From positions 1 to 18,706 of the forward strand of contig JAOUEZ010000009.1 of the NCBI GenBank assembly GCA_029858465.1: a DNA stretch of 18,706 nucleotides. The letters run 5' to 3'. The DNA is from Thermoplasmata archaeon (GTDB lineage: Archaea > Thermoplasmatota > Thermoplasmata > UBA10834 > DTMW01). The translations under genes and the position numbers were made by a program. Numbering within the stretch: position 1 is the stretch's first letter; each line of letters opens with the position of its first letter. Below the pieces are notes generated by a model. The model was not told the DNA's origin and did no database searches. It saw only the letters and a program-made list of their open reading frames with translations. Shown piece after piece: positions 7,192 through 14,760 of this stretch.

Positions 7192-8244
7192 CTATGCCCT
7201 CCTGAGTATCCTCGGCATGGCCACCATTGAGGAGTGCGCATAGGTCTTCCTGATATCTATAAGGTCGCGAAGGACGGCGCTCGCAGTCTCGATTCCTCCG
7301 GCTCCTTTTCCGACTATTGTGATTTCTCCTGCGAGGTCTGTATCGAAGGTCAATGCATTGATCGTCCCGCTTACATTCAGAGGATGATTGCGCGGAATCG
7401 CGAGCGGTGCTACTTCGATTTTATCGCCGCACGATGCTATCAATTTGATCGCCTTGCCCTCCATCTTCGCTCTCTTGATATCCTCAATCTTGATATCCCG
7501 AATCCCTTTAATTGAGAGGTCCTTTATCGACAGGCTCTTGCCCATTACCCAGTTAGCCATTATCACCAGTTTGGCCGCAGGATCGAGCGCATCGACATCA
7601 TAGGTCGGATCAGCCTCAGCATATCCTTTCGTCCTTGCTTCCTCGAGCGCGGACTCGAAGGATACTCCCTCGGAATCCATTTTGGACAGAATGTAATTGG
7701 TTGTGCCGTTCAGGATGCCCATGAAGGAGCGGATCTTCAATCCGTCCATGCACCTTTTTGCGAGGTCGAGCATTGGTGTCCCTCCGCCAACGGTTCCGCT
7801 GAATCTCAGAGATACTTTATTGTGGTCGGCCAATTCGACCAGCGCAGGCATGGCAATGGCGAGAGGCCCTTTATTGGTGGTCACTATATCGACGCCGTTC
7901 TTCATGGCCGCCCTCAGATGATTCAGACCCGGCTGGCCGGTCTCAAGGTTGGTCGGGGTTGTCTCAATCATGACCTCGCAATCAAGCTCCTCAAGTAGGC
8001 CGTTCAGTCTTACGTCTGGAACAAAATATTCCTTGAAGTCTTCCATCTTCTTGCTTCTATCAGTTGCGCTGAGTGCGACTTCGGGCGGAATCCCTCTCTG
8101 ATTGACGAGGGCGCCGTCGATGTCGACTATGCCCACTATCTTGGGAATGAGGCCGTATCTGCTCCGTAGCATTTCCTGGTGCTCTACCAGGACTTTCACC
8201 GAGCTTCTTCCGACGACTCCGAACCCAACAACTATCAATCGCAA
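7192..8244 (-). CDS. hom: Homoserine dehydrogenase
   Basis: Reduces aspartate semialdehyde to homoserine with NAD(P)H. The protein has about 350 residues: an N-terminal Rossmann fold with VVGFGVVGR, then IVTTNKGPLA, and a catalytic region with GYAEADPTYDVDALDPAAK, including the acidic and lysine residues expected in the active site. It lacks a C-terminal ACT domain, so allosteric control probably lies with aspartate kinase. I chose TTG at 8244, because GAGGTG (8251-8256) lies 6 nt before it and the protein then begins MRLIVVGFG. A GTG at 8253 within that site would add three residues but has no site of its own. The ribosome binding site overlaps the thrC stop, so translation is probably coupled to thrC. 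Confidence 0.94.
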   Translation of the reverse strand: MRLIVVGFGVVGRSSVKVLVEHQEMLRSRYGLIPKIVGIVDIDGALVNQRGIPPEVALSATDRSKKMEDFKEYFVPDVRLNGLLEELDCEVMIETTPTNLETGQPGLNHLRAAMKNGVDIVTTNKGPLAIAMPALVELADHNKVSLRFSGTVGGGTPMLDLAKRCMDGLKIRSFMGILNGTTNYILSKMDSEGVSFESALEEARTKGYAEADPTYDVDALDPAAKLVIMANWVMGKSLSIKDLSIKGIRDIKIEDIKRAKMEGKAIKLIASCGDKIEVAPLAIPRNHPLNVSGTINALTFDTDLAGEITIVGKGAGGIETASAVLRDLIDIRKTYAHSSMVAMPRILRRA

Positions 8245-8250
8245 TCTATC

Positions 8251-8256
8251 CACCTC
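8251..8256 (-). promoter_or_regulatory. Ribosome binding site of hom overlapping the thrC stop
   Basis: GAGGTG on the minus strand overlaps the TGA of thrC and lies 6 nt before the TTG at 8244. It decides the hom start over the GTG contained in the site itself. Confidence 0.6.
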
Positions 8257-9478
8257 ATTTCGAAAGGATTCTCCTCAGAGCGTCGATGCTAGGTTCGATT
8301 TCGATCGCCTTTTCCGACGCCCTTATAGCGCTGTCCGGGTCTTTCAGCCCGTGCCCGGTCGCGACGCAGACAATTCTCTCGTTTCTATCTATCTTTTCAT
8401 TTCCGATTAATTTGATTAGGCCTGCGACGCTCGATGCCGCCGCTGGCTCGATGAATAGCCCCTCGGTCCTTGCAACCAGCTTTTGGGCAGAAATGATCTC
8501 CTCATCAGTAACAGTGAACGATGTTCCTTTGGAATTTTTAATCGCACGAATAGTCTTTTTCCAATTTGCTGGGTTGCCTATCTTTATCGCTGTGGCGACA
8601 GTCTCAGGATTCTTGATAGGCTCGATTTTCTCGACGCCTTTCTCGAAGGCTTTCGCTATCGGAGCGGCCCCCTCGGCCTGAATGCCGAATATCCTTGGAG
8701 CCCCATCGATAAGTCCTATCATCCCATATTCCGAGAAACCTTTCCAGTAGGCAGCGCTATTACCACCGTTTCCCACAGGTATAATCAGAGAATCGGGAGC
8801 GCCCTTCAGCTGGTCGCATATCTCAAAGGCCGCGGTCTTCTGGCCCTCGGGTCTGAAAGGATTGATCGAGTTCAAGATATACAGACCGAGCTCCTTGCTC
8901 GATTTGACGACAAGATCGAGAGCGTCGTCGAAATTTCCTTTCACGGCGAGCACGATCGCCCCATGCATCATCGCCTGGCTAAGCTTCCCAAGGGCGATCT
9001 GCCCTGAAGGTATCATCACGATGCATTTCAGACCTGCAAGGCCTGCATAGGCGGCAAGGGATGCAGATGTGTTCCCTGTGGATGCGCAGACAACGTTTTT
9101 CACTCCGAGGTCGAGAGCTTTCGATATCCCGACTGTCATGCCCCTATCCTTGAACGACCCGGTCGGATTCATTCCATCGAATTTGATGTACAATTCGTCG
9201 ATTCCGAGCTGTCTTCCAAGATTTACACAGTAGTGAAGCGGTGTTCCGCCTTCATTCATAGAAATCGGAGAAGACAGTCTCATTCTCGGCAGGAGTTCAT
9301 GATATCTCCAAACGCTGAGCGGTCTCGAATCGAATTTCTTCCTGAGCTCCACTGGGTCGACATCTTCGAGAGGTATCACCACCTCCAGAAGGTTGCCGCA
9401 TGATTGGCAGGAATAGAGTATCTCGTTCTTTGAGTATTCCTTGCCGCATTCGATGCATCTCAGGACTTCGTCTTTCAT
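8255..9478 (-). CDS. thrC: Threonine synthase
   Basis: PLP-dependent conversion of O-phosphohomoserine to threonine. From ATG 9478 the protein has 407 residues. It begins with a zinc ribbon, CxxC (C8, C11) and CxxC (C24, C27), seen in many archaeal threonine synthases. The PLP lysine is K110 in NPTGSFKDRGM, the phosphate-binding loop is PVGNGGNSA, and ACASTGNTSASLAAYAG-type motifs are present. A GTG at 9484 would add two residues; neither start has a clear ribosome binding site. It is the first gene of the minus-strand run and is divergent from thrB, which makes its substrate, so both could be controlled from the 155-nt gap. Cystathionine-type relatives are unlikely given the zinc ribbon and neighbours. 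Confidence 0.94.
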   Translation of the reverse strand: MKDEVLRCIECGKEYSKNEILYSCQSCGNLLEVVIPLEDVDPVELRKKFDSRPLSVWRYHELLPRMRLSSPISMNEGGTPLHYCVNLGRQLGIDELYIKFDGMNPTGSFKDRGMTVGISKALDLGVKNVVCASTGNTSASLAAYAGLAGLKCIVMIPSGQIALGKLSQAMMHGAIVLAVKGNFDDALDLVVKSSKELGLYILNSINPFRPEGQKTAAFEICDQLKGAPDSLIIPVGNGGNSAAYWKGFSEYGMIGLIDGAPRIFGIQAEGAAPIAKAFEKGVEKIEPIKNPETVATAIKIGNPANWKKTIRAIKNSKGTSFTVTDEEIISAQKLVARTEGLFIEPAAASSVAGLIKLIGNEKIDRNERIVCVATGHGLKDPDSAIRASEKAIEIEPSIDALRRILSK

Positions 9479-9633
9479 ATGCACACTCTGCTCGATGATG
9501 TCTCCGTAAGAAAAATCATCCGTATATTAGCTTATTCATAAAAGCCAGTGCTTATTTCGCCAAATTCTGTTCCTCTGGCGTTCTGAAGAGCTAGTAGAAG
9601 CCAATCTTTTTGTGAGCGGTGGTCTATCGCGGA
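9479..9633. promoter_or_regulatory. Divergent promoter region of thrC and thrB
   Basis: Two TATA-like boxes face thrC on the minus strand: CTTTTATG (9537-9544) and CTAATATACG (9521-9530), which predict starts near 9515 and 9500. No clear TATA box was found for thrB; CTTATTTC near 9551 is weak. I see no convincing operator. Confidence 0.4.
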
Positions 9634-10578
9634 ATGACTCATATGAGTTCACCGAAAAGCATCATGGTCGAGGCACCTGCAACAATGGCGAATTTCGGAC
9701 CGGGGTACGATACTTTCGGTCTCTGCATCGATAGACCAGTGGACATTCTCGAAATCGAAAGATTGGATGGAAAAGGCATCGAACTCGAAGTATCGAAGAG
9801 GGGGTATAAGGTCCCTCTTGACATTGATGAGAACACAGCTTCGGTAGCGGCCAGGGAGTTGCTCCGATTATACGGTAAAGATCTGAGGAGCATCAGCCTG
9901 AGAATGTGGCTAAGAAAAGGCATCAGGCCCGGCAGCGGACTGGGGAGCAGCGCGGCCTCTGCAGTGTCCGGAGCCTTAGGAGTCGCAAGCTTGCTTGGTC
10001 TAAAGGATAAAAAGAAAATTTTGATGGCAGCTGCAAAAGGTGAGGCTGTCTCAAGCGGAACGCCCCATCTTGATAATGTGTCGCCCTGCCTCTTCGGAGG
10101 ATTCACGGTGGTATTGGATCATAGGAAATTGGATATCCTGAGGATCAAGCCTCCACAGATGAAAATAGTTGTCTGCCTTCCCGAGATGGTCATCGAAACT
10201 GCGAAGGCTCGGGAGCTTATCCCAAAGCATGTTCCGGTAAAGACATCGATATCTCACAGCAGCTGGGCATCCGGCGTAGTCCACGGAATGAAGGCGGGCG
10301 ATATATCTCTTGTTGCGAGATGCCTTCGCGACGAAATCGCAGTGCCCGCGAGGAAACAGCTGATAGAAGGATTTGATTCGGCGAGAAAAGAGGCATTGTC
10401 CGCGGGAGCGCTCAGTTTCTCAATAAGCGGCTCTGGACCTGCGGTATATTCTCTTGCAGAAATAAATCATGAGTCTATAGGAAAGGCCATGGTCAAAGGG
10501 TTCCGAGAGGCCGGCGTTAAATCCAAATTTTTCATCGCGATGCCGGGAAAAGGTGCCAGAGCGAAAACTCAGGATTAA
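9634..10578 (+). CDS. thrB: Homoserine kinase, GHMP family
   Basis: ATP-dependent phosphorylation of homoserine to O-phosphohomoserine, the substrate of ThrC encoded next door. The 314-residue protein has the three GHMP signatures: an N-terminal APATMANFGPGYDTFGL region, the ATP-binding PGSGLGSSAAS loop (99-109) and a C-terminal glycine-rich SISGSGPAVYSL. ATG 9634 has GGTGG about 9 nt upstream. ATG 9643 is also possible and leaves the signature intact, whereas GTG 9619 would place codons inside that site. It is divergent from thrC and convergent with the corrinoid protein gene. Other GHMP kinases (shikimate, mevalonate) are less likely because of the first motif and the thr gene context. Confidence 0.92.
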   Translation: MTHMSSPKSIMVEAPATMANFGPGYDTFGLCIDRPVDILEIERLDGKGIELEVSKRGYKVPLDIDENTASVAARELLRLYGKDLRSISLRMWLRKGIRPGSGLGSSAASAVSGALGVASLLGLKDKKKILMAAAKGEAVSSGTPHLDNVSPCLFGGFTVVLDHRKLDILRIKPPQMKIVVCLPEMVIETAKARELIPKHVPVKTSISHSSWASGVVHGMKAGDISLVARCLRDEIAVPARKQLIEGFDSARKEALSAGALSFSISGSGPAVYSLAEINHESIGKAMVKGFREAGVKSKFFIAMPGKGARAKTQD

Positions 10579-10580
10579 TC

Positions 10581-10638
10581 GATTTTCAAAATCCAGCAAT
10601 AAAGAGTTTATGAACCGCCCCTATTAGAAGGAGCGGTT
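10581..10638. terminator. Shared termination region between thrB and the corrinoid protein gene
   Basis: Just after the thrB stop is a perfect palindrome GATTTTCAAAATC (10581-10593). It is followed by a stem of AACCGC (10613-10618) with GCGGTT (10633-10638), plus a further CC/GG pair inside. TGTTTTTAAG follows on the plus strand, and CTCTTTATT follows the stem on the minus strand, so it could end both convergent transcripts. Confidence 0.45.
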
Positions 10639-10655
10639 TCAATGTTTTTAAGTGA

Positions 10656-11291
10656 TTATTTCTTGACGAGCTCCTTTGCCTTCGTAACTGCGCCCGAGGC
10701 GTCTCCGCTATATCCGCTTGCCCCGATCTTCTTTGCGAAGTCTTCGGTAACAGGAGCGCCGCCGATCATTGTCTTAGCGCCCTGAGAGGCGGAAACCTGT
10801 TTCACAACTTCAGCCATGTGAGGCATTGTTGTCGTCATTAGAGCCGAGAGTGCTACAATGTTTGGCTTTGCATCTTTGACGCTCTGAATGAACTTCTCAT
10901 TCGGAACATTCACGCCCAGGTCAACGACTTCGAACCCGTTCGCAGAAAGAAGCGTCGCGACAAGGTTCTTCCCGATCTCATGAATGTCGTCAAGTACGGT
11001 TCCGATCAATACTTTCCCCGCCGTTGTCCGTCCGGGACTTCCAGCAGGTATTGCTGGCTCAAGTACCGCCATTGCGGTCTTCATTGTCTCTGCGCCCATG
11101 ATCAACTCGGGCAGGAATATCTCGCCATCTCCGAACCTCTTGCCGACTGTTTTTATTCCCTCACCAAGTCCCTGCTCAATGGCTTTGATGGGATCAATCC
11201 CCTTCTCAAGGACCTCCTGCGCGATATCCTTTACGCAGTCGATATCATAGTTGATCACAGCATTTTTTAGTCGCTCTATTACATCATCCAT
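10656..11291 (-). CDS. Corrinoid-binding methyl carrier protein (MtbC/MttC-like)
   Basis: Carries a cobamide that is methylated and demethylated by partner methyltransferases. The 211-residue protein has a helical cap domain (about 1-80) and a Rossmann-type B12-binding domain with DDIHEIG at 101-107; H104 is the lower axial cobalt ligand by family analogy. Downstream are GVNVPNEKF and ALSALMTTTMP, typical of MtmC/MtbC/MttC and MetH-like carriers. The start at 11291 is preferred over ATG 11300 because GGAGG lies 9 nt before it and abuts the earlier ATG. The gene diverges from the pterin methyltransferase, and the cognate activator gene is 1.3 kb away. The sequence does not tell which methyl donor it serves, so I give no gene symbol. 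Confidence 0.92.
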   Translation of the reverse strand: MDDVIERLKNAVINYDIDCVKDIAQEVLEKGIDPIKAIEQGLGEGIKTVGKRFGDGEIFLPELIMGAETMKTAMAVLEPAIPAGSPGRTTAGKVLIGTVLDDIHEIGKNLVATLLSANGFEVVDLGVNVPNEKFIQSVKDAKPNIVALSALMTTTMPHMAEVVKQVSASQGAKTMIGGAPVTEDFAKKIGASGYSGDASGAVTKAKELVKK

Positions 11292-11534
11292 GTTTATCAT
11301 CCTCCTCCCGGCTCGTTGCCCATGATTTTGCAGGTGAACTACCTGATAATGGAACTCATAGCTCCATCGGTTTCGAGGCGGCTCACCTTTGAATCGGCAA
11401 ACCCCGGATAGTATCGCGGATGCTCAATCCGGCAATTTACCTCAAACATCAAGTGGTAGATAAAATCTCCTCTAAAATTGCGCTTATTGAACTTCCTTGG
11501 CAGATAATTTTCCATCGCCAGACAATTTCTATTG

Positions 11535-11566
11535 AAATTTTTCCTAAAAAATTTGAAACGGTTTCA
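11535..11566. promoter_or_regulatory. Two abutting inverted repeats, candidate operator
   Basis: AAATTTTT-CCTA-AAAAATTT (11535-11554) is a perfect 8-bp inverted repeat. It abuts TGAAAC-G-GTTTCA (11554-11566), a perfect 6-bp palindrome around one base. CTAAAAAATT within the first could serve as a TATA-like box for the plus-strand gene; the second would then lie between box and start, a common repressor position. Confidence 0.4.
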
Positions 11567-11623
11567 GAGCGGACTGGGTGATAATTCCATTGTTTTTTTC
11601 GAAGACATTATTACTAACTTGTG

Positions 11624-11640
11624 CCTGTCCCTCGGACAGG
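11624..11640 (+). promoter_or_regulatory. Hairpin just upstream of the methyltransferase ribosome binding site
   Basis: CCTGTCC (11624-11630), loop CTC, GGACAGG (11634-11640): a perfect 7-bp GC-rich stem ending 9 nt before AGGAGGTGA. It would lie in the 5' untranslated RNA and could affect translation or RNA stability. Confidence 0.45.
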
Positions 11641-11662
11641 AGCATGTTTAGGAGGTGAAAGT

Positions 11663-12541
11663 TTGGCTGCAGATTTCCCTGTGGTAAAGCTTGTAGGAAC
11701 TAAGAAGACCGTATTGATTGGAGCAAGGAAGACGCCCGTTCTGATAGGGGAGAGAATCAATCCGACCGGACGCAAGAAATTGACTGAGGCAATAAAGGCT
11801 GGGGATTTCGATTACATCCGCAACGAGGCGAAGGCACAGATTGCCGCCGGAGCAGATTGTCTTGATGTCAACATGGGTGTTCCAGATACTGATGAGAAGG
11901 CCAACATGATCGCGGCGATAAAGGCGGTCCAGGAGGTGGCAGATGTGCCTCTCGTGATTGACAGCTCAAATCCTGAGGTGATCAAGGCAGGGCTTGAGGT
12001 GGTGAAGGGAAGACCAATGATCAATTCGACGACCGGTGAGGAAAAGCGCCTCATAACCGTTCTGCCGCTCGCAAAAGAATATGATGTTGCTGTTCTTGGT
12101 CTGACACTTGACGACGCAGGAATTCCTGCACAGGCGGAAAAGAGAATAGCAGTAGCCAACAAGATCTACGAAAGAGCGAAGAAAATCGGTCTACAAAATG
12201 ATCAGCTGCTGATAGACCCGCTCGCCCTTGCTTGCGCGACAAATCAGGAGGGTGGCAAGGCATCTTTGGATACGATTGGATATGTCCGGAACACACTGAA
12301 ACTGAACACATCCATCGGCTTAAGCAACATTTCATTCGGGATGCCTGAGAGACCGCAATTGAATGCCGCGTTCCTCCTGCTGTGCGTCGGCCAGGGATTG
12401 ACATCATTCATAGGGAATCCGATGGACAAGGATATCCAGTTCGCATTGAAGTCGGTGAGTCTTATGTGGGGAGAGGACAGATTCGGCATGGGCTACGTCA
12501 AACATTGCAAGCTGATAATGGCGGACCAGCCAAAGAAGTGA
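11663..12541 (+). CDS. Pterin-binding methyltransferase (methyl-tetrahydropterin:corrinoid protein type)
   Basis: Transfers methyl groups between tetrahydrofolate or tetrahydromethanopterin and a corrinoid protein. The 292 residues form a DHPS-like TIM barrel related to AcsE, the MetH pterin domain and MtgA-type enzymes. Visible motifs are GERINPTGRKK (29-39), DCLDVNMGVPDTDE (65-78), VIDSSNPEVIKAGL (98-111), INSTTGE (120-126), LIDPLALA (183-190) and GLSNISFGMPER (219-230). TTG at 11663 is certain: a perfect AGGAGGTGA sits 4 nt before it, with the GGAGG core 7 nt away. It is divergent from the corrinoid protein, its likely partner. The family does not reveal which pterin is used; in an archaeon tetrahydromethanopterin is plausible but not shown. 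No homocysteine or substrate domain is fused. Confidence 0.9.
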   Translation: MAADFPVVKLVGTKKTVLIGARKTPVLIGERINPTGRKKLTEAIKAGDFDYIRNEAKAQIAAGADCLDVNMGVPDTDEKANMIAAIKAVQEVADVPLVIDSSNPEVIKAGLEVVKGRPMINSTTGEEKRLITVLPLAKEYDVAVLGLTLDDAGIPAQAEKRIAVANKIYERAKKIGLQNDQLLIDPLALACATNQEGGKASLDTIGYVRNTLKLNTSIGLSNISFGMPERPQLNAAFLLLCVGQGLTSFIGNPMDKDIQFALKSVSLMWGEDRFGMGYVKHCKLIMADQPKK

Positions 12542-12571
12542 AAAAAACCTTTCTTTATTATATCATATATG

Positions 12572-12593
12572 CGAGGGGATCATTTGCCCCTCG
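12572..12593. terminator. Bidirectional terminator-like hairpin between convergent genes
   Basis: CGAGGGG (12572-12578) and CCCCTCG (12587-12593) form a 7-bp stem around an 8-nt loop. It overlaps the last codons of the activator gene. On the minus strand it is followed by an AT-rich stretch ending in TTTTTTT, which fits archaeal termination at T-runs. On the plus strand the AT-rich stretch precedes the stem, so that direction is weaker. Confidence 0.45.
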
Positions 12594-14406
12594 TCACTCT
12601 GATTTTGACAGATCGCGATGACTCGGGATATTTTCTCGAATCCTGATGCGGAAAATCCAAAGACGCGATGAACCTCTTCTGGAAATCCTTTTCAAGAGAT
12701 AGTTCGACATGCTCTGCCTTCTTCGCTATCGCGTCTATCTTTCGCCTTGCATTCATGTCGGTGACCAACTGGATAGCGCCCGTCCCAGCGGCGTTTCCAA
12801 CGGGCATTATTTTATTTAATGGAATCTCCGGGAACATCCCGATGAGCCTTCCGTTACGTATAGACATATTTGCCCCGAACGCACCCGCAAGCAGCAGTCT
12901 ATCTATCTTTTTGATGCCCATCTTATCGATGAGTATCTCGAGACCTGCATGCATCGCGGCCTTGGCGAGCTGCAGCTGTCTTATATCTCCCTGAGTCACA
13001 GAGACTTCTCTTCTACCACTCGAATACATTAAATATCTGGCATTGCCGTGTTTTCCCACGAGGGACTCGCCACAATTCTTTTGGACATATGTCCCAGCAG
13101 AATCGACAAGTCCGATGCGCAACGATTCTGCTACGAAATCTATCAGTCCTGATCCGCAAAGACCGATTGGCTCGGATTTCCCTATTGTTTCAAATTTCAA
13201 TTTTCCTGCTTCAGACCAGACTCTAATTATAGCTCCCTCAGTAGCTCTCATGCCATATGAGATATTGCCGCCTTCAAATGCTGGGCCAGCGGCAGAGGAA
13301 CAGCAAAGCAATCGCCCCTCACATGCGAGTGCAATCTCCGCGTTCGTCCCTATGTCAATTACCGCGGTAGGAATTTCGGAACTTAGTAAATCGGTCGCGA
13401 GAAGCACTGCGACCAGATCAGCTCCGACGAAGCCAGCGATCAAAGGCGGGGCGGTGATTTTCGCATACTCAAGACCTTTCAAATGAATATCCTTCCCAAC
13501 GATTTCAATCGCATTTTTTATTTCGGGAGAGAAAGGAACCTTGCCCAGTCGAGTCACATCAAGACCGAGGAACAAATGATGCATGGCAGTATTGCCAACA
13601 AATGTTATCCTAAGAACATCCGACGAGGAGCACCCCATCTTCGATGCCAGCTTTCGAATGAGATCCGATACGCCGTCTCTGACGACCCTCTCGAGGAGCT
13701 GCTTCTGTTTTTGCGATTTCATGGAGAAATCGATTCTTGTCATTACATCCTCGCCATATTGACGCTGAGGGTTCGTCATCGCCTCAGCAGAGACTATCTT
13801 CTGATCAATAATATCGAAACCGTACACCACCATGGTCGTCGAGCCTATATCCAGAGCGATAGAGATTTTTCTAGCTTTCAGAGAGGAAACAGCAACTGGC
13901 TTTCCTGCGTCTGACCAAATCCTCACTTTCCCATCATTCATAATATCGATGAGCTCCCGATCTTCAATCTTCTGGCTCAGTTCTTTCGACACTTGTTTCG
14001 CAATAATATCCGCAAGATCTTTCTCATTGGATATATTAGGCAAAACTAGAGTTGCGAAGGTAAGAGCTGGCTCTTCAATTTTCTTTACAGTTGCATATTT
14101 CAACATGAGTTCAAGTGTTGCTTCCCTGCTCTCCTCAGGAATAGAAATCGAAACATCTCTGTGCGGAAAGACCTGGCAAGCCAGGCGATAGCCTTCTTTG
14201 ATATCTTCCTCTTCCAAAAGTTCTTTTTCTATCGGGCTCGGTAAATTTTCCGGATCATCCTTGCCGAGTTTGACAAGGCACTTTCCACATACACCTTTGC
14301 CACCGCATGGTGACGTTATTCTCAGGTTCGACTTGCGAATCGCTTCGAGGAGGTTCTTACCCTGCTCCAGATCTATTTCAAGACCTTCAATCGTCACTTT
14401 GACCAT
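12580..14406 (-). CDS. Reductive activator of corrinoid proteins, RACo-like (2Fe-2S ferredoxin plus ASKHA/DUF4445)
   Basis: Uses ATP to reduce inactive cob(II)amide on corrinoid proteins back to cob(I)amide. The 608 residues contain an N-terminal [2Fe-2S] ferredoxin domain with C34, C40, C43 and C77 (C-x5-C-x2-C...C), a linker and middle region, then an ASKHA ATPase core. ALDIGSTTMVVYGFD begins at 184; GNTAMHHLFLGLD, VIDIGTNAEIAL and the C-terminal DUF4445 hallmark LLAGAFGANMS...PVGNAAGTGA follow. This is the RACo layout, unlike methanogen RamA, which carries C-terminal 4Fe-4S clusters. ATG 14406 is chosen because GGAGG lies 6 nt upstream; an ATG 18 nt earlier precedes that site. It is convergent with the methyltransferase. 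It would reactivate the corrinoid protein encoded nearby and perhaps others. Confidence 0.92.
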   Translation of the reverse strand: MVKVTIEGLEIDLEQGKNLLEAIRKSNLRITSPCGGKGVCGKCLVKLGKDDPENLPSPIEKELLEEEDIKEGYRLACQVFPHRDVSISIPEESREATLELMLKYATVKKIEEPALTFATLVLPNISNEKDLADIIAKQVSKELSQKIEDRELIDIMNDGKVRIWSDAGKPVAVSSLKARKISIALDIGSTTMVVYGFDIIDQKIVSAEAMTNPQRQYGEDVMTRIDFSMKSQKQKQLLERVVRDGVSDLIRKLASKMGCSSSDVLRITFVGNTAMHHLFLGLDVTRLGKVPFSPEIKNAIEIVGKDIHLKGLEYAKITAPPLIAGFVGADLVAVLLATDLLSSEIPTAVIDIGTNAEIALACEGRLLCCSSAAGPAFEGGNISYGMRATEGAIIRVWSEAGKLKFETIGKSEPIGLCGSGLIDFVAESLRIGLVDSAGTYVQKNCGESLVGKHGNARYLMYSSGRREVSVTQGDIRQLQLAKAAMHAGLEILIDKMGIKKIDRLLLAGAFGANMSIRNGRLIGMFPEIPLNKIMPVGNAAGTGAIQLVTDMNARRKIDAIAKKAEHVELSLEKDFQKRFIASLDFPHQDSRKYPESSRSVKIRVTRGK

Positions 14407-14434
14407 CCAGAACCTCCATTTCAATTCAATGCAT

Positions 14435-14448
14435 CAATTTCGAAATTG
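14435..14448. promoter_or_regulatory. 14-bp perfect palindrome upstream of the activator gene
   Basis: CAATTTCGAAATTG is identical on both strands and ends 28 bp before the activator ATG, next to an AATAATAC TATA candidate. The position suits a repressor operator. Confidence 0.35.
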
Positions 14449-14676
14449 TATTATTTCTCGAAGATTTGACTAACACGCATTGCTTTGCAAACCTGATAAG
14501 TTCTCATCCAAATAGCATTGTCGAAAAAAATCGCTATAAAGAGGTGGACAATACTCATGATACGACGATTCCGATATTTTTCTTAAAATTCACAAACGGC
14601 ATAAAAGATTATTAAGAATTTTAAAAATTGAGCAATTTCTTGCCCATCCACTTCCGATTTTCGATTATTCCAAATG

Positions 14677-14685
14677 CATATATAC
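14677..14685 (+). promoter_or_regulatory. TATA box of the surface protein gene
   Basis: CATATATAC lies about 75 nt before the ATG at 14761. Transcription would start near 14707, giving a leader of roughly 55 nt. AGGGGAT (14748-14754) then serves as ribosome binding site. Confidence 0.5.
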
Positions 14686-14760
14686 GGCCGTCCCCATTAA
14701 CAGCACCAACCTATACAAGTGGGGATAGTATTTGGCGACTAGATTATAGGGGATTTAGTC

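Larger units (their letters stand above)
11292..11662. promoter_or_regulatory. Divergent regulatory region of the corrinoid protein and methyltransferase genes
   Basis: This 371-nt gap contains no gene I can support. It holds the GGAGGAGG site for the corrinoid protein, two adjacent inverted repeats at 11535-11566, a hairpin at 11624-11640 and the perfect AGGAGGTGA site of the methyltransferase at 11650-11658. Two related stretches (CGGTTTCGAGGCGG from about 11368, and CGGTTTCAGAGCGG from 11559) look like imperfect direct repeats. TATA candidates facing the corrinoid gene are AT-rich stretches near 11460-11480 and are weak. Confidence 0.45.
14407..14760. promoter_or_regulatory. Divergent regulatory region of the activator and surface protein genes
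   Basis: No supportable gene lies in these 354 nt. Facing the activator (minus) are TTTATAG (about 14535-14540) and the closer AATAATAC (about 14450-14457). Facing the surface protein (plus) is a strong TATA box at 14677-14685. The stretch 14596-14640 is very AT-rich. CCCCA and TGGGG (from about 14692 and 14720) could form a weak 5-bp stem in the surface protein leader. Confidence 0.45.

Noticed and set aside
9475..9519. A 15-codon upstream ORF on the minus strand whose TGA overlaps the thrC ATG, a possible threonine leader.
   Set aside because: It holds only two threonines and one isoleucine with no run, has no ribosome binding site, and the closer TATA box would start transcription downstream of its ATG.
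11349..11411. A 20-codon plus-strand ORF in the corrinoid/methyltransferase gap.
   Set aside because: It has no ribosome binding site or promoter, and its length is within chance expectation.
14557..14586. A 9-codon ORF (MIRRFRYFS) on the plus strand preceded by GAGGTGG.
   Set aside because: It is too short and featureless, and it lies upstream of the TATA box of the gene it precedes.
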